Assembly (NCBI GenBank): GCA_013298775.1
Contig: JAAFIV010000035.1
Location: 1 to 48,069, forward strand
DNA from: Ignavibacteria bacterium
GTDB taxonomy: Bacteria > Bacteroidota > Ignavibacteria > Kapaibacteriales > UBA4661
Length of the DNA stretch: 48,069 bases
Reading direction: 5' to 3'
Shown here: one piece after another, positions 41,169-48,069 of the stretch
Position numbering within the stretch: the first letter of the stretch is position 1
Layout: the number at the start of each line of letters is the position of its first letter
Made by a program: the position numbers and the translations under genes
Notes under the pieces: model-generated
Seen by the model: the letters and a program-made list of their open reading frames with translations, nothing else
Databases searched by the model: none
Told to the model about the DNA's origin: nothing

Positions 41169-41834
41169 TTACTGCCGCGCAGCAAGAATTTCCTCAATAT
41201 ACGCTTTAGCTTGTTGTAAGATTGCCATGATTTGAAACACATCTTCCTGCGTCGAAACAAACGCATCACTTACTGCATAATCCTTGCCCTCCAAGACCAC
41301 AAAAAACCAGTTGCGCCCAACGACATAGCATCCATACAGGGGGTGCTTTTGAGCGTTGAGTGTTTGTGCGGCGTACATGGCAATCAGCAACTGCCCAAGC
41401 GGGTCATTATTTGCTCCGCGCTCTTTTTTGTACTCGTGCAGAAAGAAAAACGGTTCTTGCGGCTCTACTTTGCCCGTAGCTACCATAAAATCAACAATCC
41501 CCGTAATTTTTTCACCATTCAGTTCCGCAGGAAGTTTTCTGTCCAAAAATGCGGAATACTCTTCGGAATCGAACCGAATCATGGAAATAAGCGGTCCGAT
41601 GAACTTAAACTTGAGTTCTTCCTCATTCCAGAAGTCCACATTTTTTCGCAAAAATTCTTGTAAACTCAAAACTGCTCGGCGGATGTCCTCTGCAAGCGGT
41701 ATCAATGGACTTGTTATCCACGTTTCGAGTAATGGTAATGTATCACGCCGCCGTAATTGAAACTCCGTTTTGAGTTGGTCTATATTCCACTTCTCAAAGG
41801 GTTTAAGTGTTGGTTTGCCGTTTGTGGTTTTCAT
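41169..41834 (-). CDS. PD-(D/E)XK nuclease-like protein, tandem paralogue B
   Basis: A 221-residue paralogue of the preceding entry, with an extra 11 residues at the N-terminus (KTTNGKPTLK region) that are also in the broken copy at 40327-40425. The putative nuclease residues are E72 (EEELKFKF), D115 (GIVDFMVATG), E134-x-K136 (HEYKKE) and Q148 (GQLLIAMYAAQ). The conserved C-terminal NWFFVVL strand and a helix ending the protein complete the domain. The ATG at 41834 has AGAGGA about nine bases upstream. The gene is divergent from the Sir2 gene, 101 bases apart, so the two promoters share this space. Confidence 0.8.
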   Translation of the reverse strand: MKTTNGKPTLKPFEKWNIDQLKTEFQLRRRDTLPLLETWITSPLIPLAEDIRRAVLSLQEFLRKNVDFWNEEELKFKFIGPLISMIRFDSEEYSAFLDRKLPAELNGEKITGIVDFMVATGKVEPQEPFFFLHEYKKERGANNDPLGQLLIAMYAAQTLNAQKHPLYGCYVVGRNWFFVVLEGKDYAVSDAFVSTQEDVFQIMAILQQAKAYIEEILAARQ

Positions 41835-41863
41835 CGTTGTTCCTCTTCGTAAATTTGTGTATG
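41835..41863 (-). promoter_or_regulatory. Shared 29-bp leader, copy in front of paralogue B
   Basis: The same 29 bases as at 41105-41133, directly before the ATG of paralogue B. Beyond it the two upstream regions differ. It lies in the divergent spacer with the Sir2 gene. Confidence 0.8.
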
Positions 41864-41935
41864 TTGAGCCAGAAAGAATACCCGCAAATCTACAAATCAT
41901 TTCCATTCTGTGCTATCTTGTCCTTCCGAACGACT

Positions 41936-42727
41936 ATGAACACTCTCTCACACCGCGCACAAACCTCTGAATACCGCTTCAGTGCTGAATTACTGAACAC
42001 ACTCCGCACCGCAAAGCGCGTCGCCGTGCTGACGGGCGCAGGTATTTCCGCCGAAAGTGGCGTGGCGACCTTCCGCGACCCAAACGGCTTGTGGTCGAAA
42101 TTTCGCCCCGAAGAGCTTGCAAGTATGGATGGCTTTTTGAAAAATCCGAACCTCGTTTGGGAATGGTATCAAGCGCGGCGCGAGGTTGTGGACAGCGTGA
42201 AACCTAATCCCGGACATTTTTCGCTCGTGGAGATGCAGAAGTATTACGCGGCAGAGGGCAGCGAGTTTACGCTCATCACGCAGAACGTGGACAGATTGCA
42301 CCAAGCAGCCGGCAGCCAGAACGTGGTGGAACTGCACGGAAATATCATTGAAAATTACTGCTCGCGCTGCAAAGAACCGCATGAATACGTCTATGCAGCC
42401 AATCCCGCACAAAAAGAGCCACCGCGCTGCGCCTACTGTGGCGGAATGGTGCGCCCTGCGGTGGTCTGGTTTGGCGAAATGCTTCCTGTGGATGCTCTGG
42501 AGACCGCATCAGAAGCGGCTTCTGCTTGCGAGGTGTTTTTTAGCATTGGTACATCGGCGGAAGTGTATCCAGCGGCGGGTTTGCCGCTCGAAGCAAAACG
42601 GAATGGTGCGCTGTTCATTGAAGTCAATCCCAACGAAACCGCCATTTCACGCTATGCCGATGTGCGTATTAGTGCGCCTTCGGGCGAGGCGTTACCTGCA
42701 TTGTGGGAAGCAGTTATGAAAAAATAA
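41936..42727 (+). CDS. cobB: NAD-dependent protein deacylase, Sir2 class III type
   Basis: A 263-residue sirtuin. The NAD site is GAGISAESGVATFRDPNGLW (34-53), TQNVDRLH follows at 115-122, and H134 in ELHGN is the catalytic base. Zinc is held by C142, C145, C165 and C168. WYQARR at 77-82 supplies Y78 and R81, the Tyr-x-x-Arg pair that in SIRT5 and CobB binds succinyl or malonyl lysine, so desuccinylation is likely besides deacetylation. It has no fused nuclease or other defence domain. The ATG at 41936 is chosen because the frame upstream overlaps the divergent paralogue B. A strong terminator follows its stop. Confidence 0.93.
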   Translation: MNTLSHRAQTSEYRFSAELLNTLRTAKRVAVLTGAGISAESGVATFRDPNGLWSKFRPEELASMDGFLKNPNLVWEWYQARREVVDSVKPNPGHFSLVEMQKYYAAEGSEFTLITQNVDRLHQAAGSQNVVELHGNIIENYCSRCKEPHEYVYAANPAQKEPPRCAYCGGMVRPAVVWFGEMLPVDALETASEAASACEVFFSIGTSAEVYPAAGLPLEAKRNGALFIEVNPNETAISRYADVRISAPSGEALPALWEAVMKK

Positions 42728-42729
42728 AA

Positions 42730-42778
42730 AAGCCGAATATGCAACACATCGTGTGTTCACTGCATACTCGGCTTCTTT
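42730..42778 (+). terminator. Rho-independent terminator after the Sir2 gene
   Basis: AAGCCGAATATGC and GCATACTCGGCTT form a long stem, with an inner AACACA-TCG-TGTGTT hairpin. It is followed by CTTTTT and preceded by an A-run, so it could work in both directions. It starts two bases after the stop codon. Confidence 0.85.
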
Positions 42779-42955
42779 TTGGAGATAGTGCGCCCCTCAA
42801 CGCACAGTGTCGTGATAGGTAGGGCTACGCATCAGTATTGCTGCGGGGTTTGCGCTTCCTTCTCCAAATTTTTCAGATATTTTTTCGTACAATAAATTAT
42901 CTCATTTCAGCCCTCATCATTCAGAGTGCATCATTCAGATTGCATCGTTCAGATT

Positions 42956-43918
42956 TCATCCTTTCTTCATCTCTTCCAGCCCTTGCTCAAAGAAAATACG
43001 CGGCGTGTAGCCAAGTTCTTCCTTTGCCGCATGGATGTTGTAGCGGCGCGGCATACTGACAAACGATAGCTCAAAACGCGAGAGCGGCGGCGCGGAATCT
43101 ATGCCGAAGAGCTTCCAAACGCCTTCCACGAGCGCGGCAGCAAATCCTGCAATGCTGGCGGGCATACTCTTCTCTGGCGGCGTAATTCCTCGCGTTGCGG
43201 CAAGTGCGGTGATGAGTTCTCGTGCGGTTTTCGGCGCGTCGTCGGTGATGTTGTAAATGCCTTTGTGCCGTCCTTGCGTGAGTGCGCAGACAATCGCTTC
43301 CACGACGTTATCCACGTGGACGCATTCTATCACGGTTTTACCGCCGTCAATCCACAGAAACCCGCCTGTTTTCATCTTTTCCAGCATCGTTTCCAATGCA
43401 GGAATGCCTTTGCCCCAGATAAAGGTTGGGCGTATAATCACACAATCGGTAATGCCTTGAGAGCGCATCAGTGCTTGCTCGGCGAGTTTTTTTGCTTTTC
43501 CGTAGAAGGAATTCGGCTCGTCGGGATACGGCTCTTGCTCCGTAATATCCAGAAGCGGCTTCGTTGCTTGCAGTACGGATTCCGAACTGATGTACACAAA
43601 GCGGCGGACATTGTTCCGTGCCGCAGATTCGTATAATTCGCTTGTAGAGCGCACAATATCTCGCTCGAAGTTTTCCCATTTGCCCCAAAACTCGACGGGC
43701 GAAGCAGCATGAATCACAACATCAAACTTTCCAAGCGCGAGTTCCCATTCGGGAATGTTCGTTAATTCACCGATAAGCGGCGTTGCGCCAACGCTTTTCA
43801 CTTTGTCGGCAGCTTCCAGCGAGCGAGCAAGCGCACTTACGGTATGCCCGTCGCCCACAAGCCGCGCAATGAGACGCTTTCCAAGAAAGCCGCTTCCGCC
43901 GGTTACAAAAATATTCAT
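42956..43918 (-). CDS. NAD(P)-dependent epimerase/dehydratase (extended SDR)
   Basis: A 320-residue enzyme of the extended short-chain dehydrogenase family. The nucleotide loop is VTGGSGFLGKRL at the N-terminus (G-x-x-G-x-x-G). The active site is Y-x3-K in SFYGKAKKLAE near residue 145, with the serine in YISSESV. VIRPTFIWGKG and VHVDNVVEAIVCAL are typical of the 3-beta-hydroxysteroid dehydrogenase-like and NAD-dependent epimerase branch. The substrate may be a steroid-like or isoprenoid alcohol or a nucleotide sugar, and cannot be told. The ATG at 43918 is preferred because the Rossmann fold begins at the second residue. Confidence 0.9.
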   Translation of the reverse strand: MNIFVTGGSGFLGKRLIARLVGDGHTVSALARSLEAADKVKSVGATPLIGELTNIPEWELALGKFDVVIHAASPVEFWGKWENFERDIVRSTSELYESAARNNVRRFVYISSESVLQATKPLLDITEQEPYPDEPNSFYGKAKKLAEQALMRSQGITDCVIIRPTFIWGKGIPALETMLEKMKTGGFLWIDGGKTVIECVHVDNVVEAIVCALTQGRHKGIYNITDDAPKTARELITALAATRGITPPEKSMPASIAGFAAALVEGVWKLFGIDSAPPLSRFELSFVSMPRRYNIHAAKEELGYTPRIFFEQGLEEMKKG

Positions 43919-44039
43919 CGCTTTTATTGGTAAATGTTGAGTGGTAAGCGTTGAGTGTGGGTCGGCAGATATGTCGCGCAACACCTGTATTCACGCGCTC
44001 TGCAAACTTCTCATCCCTCAGCCCTCATAGTTCATCCTT

Positions 44040-47000
44040 TTACAGAATTCCCTCTAACTCCGCTTCGCTGCTCACCAGCACAGCACGACCTTTGCTGCCA
44101 TCAAACCCACCCACAATACCCGCTTCTTCCAACTGGTCGGCAATGCGGGCTGCACGCGAGTAGCCAATTTTCATGCGGCGTTGCAGGAACGAGGTCGAGC
44201 ATTGTTGATGCTGAATGACAAATCGTGCTGCTTCTTGGAACAGCTCATCGCGGCTGTCGTCGCTGCCGCCAGAACTATTTTTCTGTGTTTTTTCGCTCAC
44301 CGACGGCAAGAAATAAGGCTGCGAGTAGCCTTGTTGCTGGCTGATGTGGTCGCAAATCCGCTCTACTTCATCGGTCGAGAGATACGAATTTTGCAAGCGC
44401 ATCGGTTTTCCTGCGCCGCCGGGCGTGAAGAGCATATCGCCATTGCCCAAAAGATGCTCTGCGCCGTTGGTGTCCAAAATCGTGCGTGAATCAATTTTCG
44501 AGGAAACTTGATATGCAATTCGCGCTGGAAAGTTCGCTTTAATCAAGCCTGTAACGACATCCACCGACGGACGCTGCGTTGCGACAATGAGGTGAATCCC
44601 GACCGCGCGAGCAAGCTGCGCAAGGCGGCAAATCGGCTCTTCTACGTCGCGGGAAGCAGTCATCATCAGGTCTGCAAGCTCATCCACAATGACCACAATG
44701 TACGGCAATTCGCTGTGAACGACCTCAGAAGTGTCTTTGTATCTGCCGTCGCGGACTTTTTGATTGTAATCCACGATATTGCGCTGACCAACTTTCGCAA
44801 GCACATCGTAACGGCGTTCCATCTCTGCAACGACCGATTTCAGCGCGAGAACAGCATTTTGCGGATTCGTGATAATTTTCTCGTCAATGTCGGGACACAC
44901 CGCAAGGAAATGGTTCGCAAGCGAGCGATACTGCGACATTTCGACCTTTTTGGGGTCAATAATTACAAACTTCAAATCGTGCGGGTGCATTTTGTAGAGC
45001 AACGACGCAATAATCGAGTTAATACCAACGCTTTTGCCAGAACCCGTCGCACCTGCAATCAGCAAATGCGGCATCTTTGCGAGGTCGGCGGCATACACGT
45101 CGCCGTGAATCGTTTTACCAAGCGCGAGCGGCAAACGCTGCGCGGCATCCTGAAACTCTGCCGTATCAACAATGCTGCTGAAGCGCACTGCTGTTGCTTT
45201 GTGATTCGGAATCTCCACAGCCACCGTACCACGTCCCGGAACAGGAGCAATGATGCGGATTCCACGCGCTTTCAAGGCAAGCGCAATGTCGTCGGCGAGG
45301 TTCTCAATTTGCGCCACTTTCACACCTGCTGCTGGCACAAATTCGTACTGCGTGACCACAGGTCCAGGCGTAACATTCAAGTTTTCAATTTCAATTTTAA
45401 AAGTGCTAAGTTTTGCTTGCAAAATGCGAGCTTTTTCCTGCAATTCCGCCTCATCCACCGTGCTGGAAGGCTCTTGCGGTACAAGCAAACCCAAGTGCGG
45501 CGGCGTGTAGTCAATCTCTTCATTCAGAGTATTGTGCGGCATGAAAAGCGGTTTTGCAATGACATCTAAACTATTGGAGGAACTGCCCGCCGTGCGAATG
45601 TTCATGCGGAGTTCAGCGTTTTGCTGTGTACGTTGCGCAACGTGTGTAACATTTTTCTCTGCTTCGGCGGCTTGCATCACCGCTTGAAGGGCTGCTTCCT
45701 CTGCAAGCCGCTTCGATACTTGTTCTTCAACGCGCTCCGTCATTTCCTGCTGCATTTGCTCACGCATTTGCTGAAGCACAATTTCACTGACATTTGCGGT
45801 GAGGTTTCCTGTAAGCTGCGCGGTAAGCTGTTCGGTCAAATCCGCCGCAACCTGCTTGGCTATGCGCTCCGCAACATCAAATGCGACATCATGCGCAACT
45901 TCATTGGCAACTTTTTCAGCAACTTCACCCGCAACCTGTTCCGCCATCAAACCCGTCAAATGCTGCAAATTGCGGCGTTCTGCCATGAGGTCTTCGGTGG
46001 TTACTTGATTGCTTAGTGCTTGGTTCGCTAGTGCTTGATTCGTTAGTGCTTGATTATCGAGGTTTTGCGCGGTGTGTGGCTCTTCAGCTTTATCCTTTAT
46101 CCCTTTGCCTTCTGCCTTTATCTCCCCTTTATCGTTTTTTTTTTCGACAAACGTGATAGACGCTTGCGAAGGATAGGCGAAACTTGGCGCGTGAATGGTG
46201 GTCTGCGACGTAGAAACGCTAATCGTGGGTGATGATGGTGAGCCAGCATTCACACGGTTTTGCGGAAGTTGAGGCTTTGGCTGCGTTTGCAAACTTTGCG
46301 CGGAAAGCACTTCCGATGCGGCTTCTGGCGCGTTGTCGGTATATTTCGTAATGAGGTCGCGGCGAATGGAGGCAAGCGGCTGTTCGTTTTCTGCGCTGCG
46401 TTGAAGGATTCGTGCGGGTTCGTCGGCATCGGCGAGTGTTGGTGTGGGTTTGGGCGTAGCTTTTTCTGCTTTCGCGCTCAAAACCTCGTCGTCCATGATG
46501 TACGATACTGCTTTTGGTGCTTCGGTAACCGTTCCAAACATTGCTTTGGAAATAGCATCGTCGGCAATGACTTCATTGCTCAACACTTCATCGGTGAATA
46601 CCGCAGTATTGCTTGCTTCGCTGAATGAATCTGAAAAGGAATCTGAAATATCTTCTGAATCATCTTCTGTGTCGGTAAAAACCGATGCTCCCGCAACTGA
46701 TGATGCCGCAGGCGCATCGTTCATGCTTTCGCGGACGGATTGTGCGAAATCGCTGGTGCTTTTGGATTTCCATGCCCCAAAGCGAGATTTTTCGTCGTTG
46801 AAGCGGGCGATTGTTTTTTCAATGTTGAGGTCTAATGCGGTGAAGAGCGTAGCGACAAGTGCTGCCGTCAAAGCAATGAACGCGCCAACGGTGCCAATGA
46901 CTTGCCAAAGCATCCGCGCGATGAATTGCCCAACTGAGCCGCTCCATTCGGGGCGCATGGTTGGCATCCAAGGAACGAGTTGCAAGACACCTGCGAAACT

Positions 47001-47765
47001 GGCGAAAATTGCCGTTCCGACGAGTGCCAGAGCCGTTCCCAAGAGGAGTTTGTCACTGTACGAGCGGCGTAAAATCGCGCCCGACCAGAGGAACATCATT
47101 ATCGGGAAAGCGAGAGCCGCGTAACCAACCGTATAATTGTACACAAAATGCGAAACGCTTGCGCCCACGTAGCCAAGCCAGTTCTTGATGATGTACTCGT
47201 CTTGATTCAGCATTGGTGCGCTTGCGGGGCTGGCACCGCGTCCTGCTGTTGCGCGGGCGGCAGTTTCTGCTGCTTGCGCATTCGCTTGAGCTGCTTGATT
47301 AGCAAGTGAAACACGAGCATTTGCGCGATCTTCAGGGCTATACGATACGAGTGCGAGCAAGAGAATTACGCCAAAAACGGCGAGTCCAATTCCAGCAATT
47401 TCTCGTTTGTACGTAGCAAGGAAGCCAAGTACGGCTTGCAACTGAGGATTCATGCCATTTTGCGGACGTTGATTTCCGCTTTGTGGCGTATGTGCTGGTT
47501 GTTGAGCGTTTTGCTGTTTGGGCTTTGCTTGTGTTTGTTTTGCGGTTTTATTTTCGCTTGGAAGTTTGGGCGCAGAATTGTCAGAACCCGCTCCATTGCT
47601 TGTTTTGGGCGAATTGCTGCCATTACCAATAGTATTGCCCGAAGCACCGCCATATTGGGGCGTGAAGCCATTTCGCGCCATCACGGGCGCGTCTAAAGGG
47701 TGCTGGAAGGGCGCAGTAATGGGCTGTCCTGCAATACCAAACGTTGTATGTGCCGTTGATTTCAT
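44040..47765 (-). CDS. ftsK: DNA translocase FtsK
   Basis: A 1241-residue translocase. After a ~110-residue low-complexity start rich in Asn, Gln and Pro come four membrane helices (about 115-335), a ~450-residue linker, and the motor. The motor has Walker A GATGSGKS near residue 905 and Walker B YIVVIVDELADLM near 1027. The C-terminal winged-helix gamma domain (about 1165-1230, FLQRRMKIGYSRAARIADQLEEAGIV) reads polar DNA sequences. The protein pumps DNA at the septum and activates XerCD at dif; xerD is in this window. The linker is unusual in holding NQAL repeats (15-bp tandem DNA at 46005-46057) and a long helix of repeated V-A-x-x-V-A units. The ATG at 47765 is the first. Confidence 0.95.
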   Translation of the reverse strand: MKSTAHTTFGIAGQPITAPFQHPLDAPVMARNGFTPQYGGASGNTIGNGSNSPKTSNGAGSDNSAPKLPSENKTAKQTQAKPKQQNAQQPAHTPQSGNQRPQNGMNPQLQAVLGFLATYKREIAGIGLAVFGVILLLALVSYSPEDRANARVSLANQAAQANAQAAETAARATAGRGASPASAPMLNQDEYIIKNWLGYVGASVSHFVYNYTVGYAALAFPIMMFLWSGAILRRSYSDKLLLGTALALVGTAIFASFAGVLQLVPWMPTMRPEWSGSVGQFIARMLWQVIGTVGAFIALTAALVATLFTALDLNIEKTIARFNDEKSRFGAWKSKSTSDFAQSVRESMNDAPAASSVAGASVFTDTEDDSEDISDSFSDSFSEASNTAVFTDEVLSNEVIADDAISKAMFGTVTEAPKAVSYIMDDEVLSAKAEKATPKPTPTLADADEPARILQRSAENEQPLASIRRDLITKYTDNAPEAASEVLSAQSLQTQPKPQLPQNRVNAGSPSSPTISVSTSQTTIHAPSFAYPSQASITFVEKKNDKGEIKAEGKGIKDKAEEPHTAQNLDNQALTNQALANQALSNQVTTEDLMAERRNLQHLTGLMAEQVAGEVAEKVANEVAHDVAFDVAERIAKQVAADLTEQLTAQLTGNLTANVSEIVLQQMREQMQQEMTERVEEQVSKRLAEEAALQAVMQAAEAEKNVTHVAQRTQQNAELRMNIRTAGSSSNSLDVIAKPLFMPHNTLNEEIDYTPPHLGLLVPQEPSSTVDEAELQEKARILQAKLSTFKIEIENLNVTPGPVVTQYEFVPAAGVKVAQIENLADDIALALKARGIRIIAPVPGRGTVAVEIPNHKATAVRFSSIVDTAEFQDAAQRLPLALGKTIHGDVYAADLAKMPHLLIAGATGSGKSVGINSIIASLLYKMHPHDLKFVIIDPKKVEMSQYRSLANHFLAVCPDIDEKIITNPQNAVLALKSVVAEMERRYDVLAKVGQRNIVDYNQKVRDGRYKDTSEVVHSELPYIVVIVDELADLMMTASRDVEEPICRLAQLARAVGIHLIVATQRPSVDVVTGLIKANFPARIAYQVSSKIDSRTILDTNGAEHLLGNGDMLFTPGGAGKPMRLQNSYLSTDEVERICDHISQQQGYSQPYFLPSVSEKTQKNSSGGSDDSRDELFQEAARFVIQHQQCSTSFLQRRMKIGYSRAARIADQLEEAGIVGGFDGSKGRAVLVSSEAELEGIL
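46005..46057 (-). repeat. 15-bp tandem repeats in the ftsK linker
   Basis: TTGATTGCTTAGTGC-type units repeat about three and a half times in the plus strand. On the coding strand they encode NQALTNQALANQALSNQ. The unit keeps the frame, so linker length can change by five residues. Confidence 0.85.
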
Positions 47766-48069
47766 GCACTATCCTCAAAAAATAAGGGTCAAATGAAAGG
47801 TCGAAAGTAGGGTAATGATTTTTTTTAAGCATCATTACGAAATCCATCACGAAGAGGGGCGTGAATACAGAGGAATAATTATCAATTTGTATGCCAGAAT
47901 GAATTTTCTCAGAAACAGAGTCAAGTCCTGTAACTGGTCAGTCCATCCCGTCTATTAGGTTTGTATTGTCCCAAAAGACAGAAAAAAGTGATAGATTCTG
48001 AATAATTCCTAGATTATTGTCCAATCGACAAGACCAAAGGCAAGCCGATTAAGTCTATTTCCCGTCTCT
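47766..48069. other. Gene-free right end of the window
   Basis: No convincing gene is seen in the last 304 bases. The ftsK promoter should lie between 47766 and about 47880. GTAACTGGTCAG at about 47931 matches the end of the palindromic element at 40185-40330 but the match does not continue. A frame open to the right edge from about 48005 is too short to judge. Confidence 0.5.

Noticed and set aside
41936-42727. Defence-type Sir2 (NADase) in a system with the nuclease-like genes.
   Set aside because: The protein has the zinc cysteines and acyl-binding residues of a normal deacylase, no fused domain, and is divergent from the nuclease-like genes.
44508-45569. A 353-codon plus-strand frame opposite the FtsK motor domain.
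   Set aside because: It is antisense to the most conserved part of FtsK, and its composition is typical of a shadow frame.

Overview
The window is 48 kb of chromosomal DNA with moderate GC. Several traits suggest a Bacteroidota/Chlorobiota-type (FCB group) bacterium: many starts have weak or no Shine-Dalgarno sequence, and the gene set includes DUF2911, a Crp/Fnr regulator with short helix-turn-helix, ThyX, glutamine cyclotransferase, TPR-histidine kinases and a TPR-GAF-SpoIIE phosphatase. This placement is inferred from gene content; no rRNA or other decisive marker is present. No tRNA, rRNA, CRISPR array or prophage was found. The left edge cuts through the end of an IS630-type transposase.

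Layout. 0-7 kb, minus strand: class V aminotransferase, small membrane protein, NUC1 endonuclease, an ECF sigma/anti-sigma pair with a two-gene unit of unknown function upstream, DUF2911 protein and a radical SAM enzyme. 7.5-15 kb, minus strand: a signalling block made of a SpoIIE-type phosphatase, SiaB-like kinase, SiaC-like phosphoprotein, soluble histidine kinase and chemoreceptor. 15-18.6 kb: AsmA-like protein and YbaK. 18.9-26.4 kb, plus strand: DUF427, murI, xerD, a CcmC-type protein with an extra domain, an EamA transporter, a lipoprotein, a LON-domain protein and an Imm22-like acidic protein. 26.6-30.1 kb: pstS-pstC-pstA without pstB. 30.3-35.6 kb: Crp/Fnr regulator, multi-PAS kinase and receiver-kinase hybrid. 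35.7-39.9 kb: thyX, glutamine cyclotransferase and a TPR histidine kinase. 40.2-42.7 kb: a tandem nuclease-like family (two whole genes and one broken copy) beside a Sir2 deacylase. 43-47.8 kb: an SDR-type epimerase and a very long FtsK.

Non-coding DNA is dominated by hairpin repeats. One family, whose arms read like GTGGCACAGACATTC or GTGGCTTGAGACTTC, occurs at about ten sites, almost always between genes. Two copies sit inside a ~171-bp element with 18-bp terminal inverted repeats (25609-25780 and, inverted, 34293-34463), which looks like a MITE. Unrelated palindromic elements lie inside the pst operon, at 40185-40330 and elsewhere.

Most worth pursuing are the tandem PD-(D/E)XK-like family with its duplicated leader, the Sia-type partner switch lacking the usual diguanylate cyclase, the apparent CcmE-CcmC fusion, the MITE-like pair, and the element and duplicated start region in front of pstA. 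Functions are assigned from recognised motifs by eye; no database search was run.
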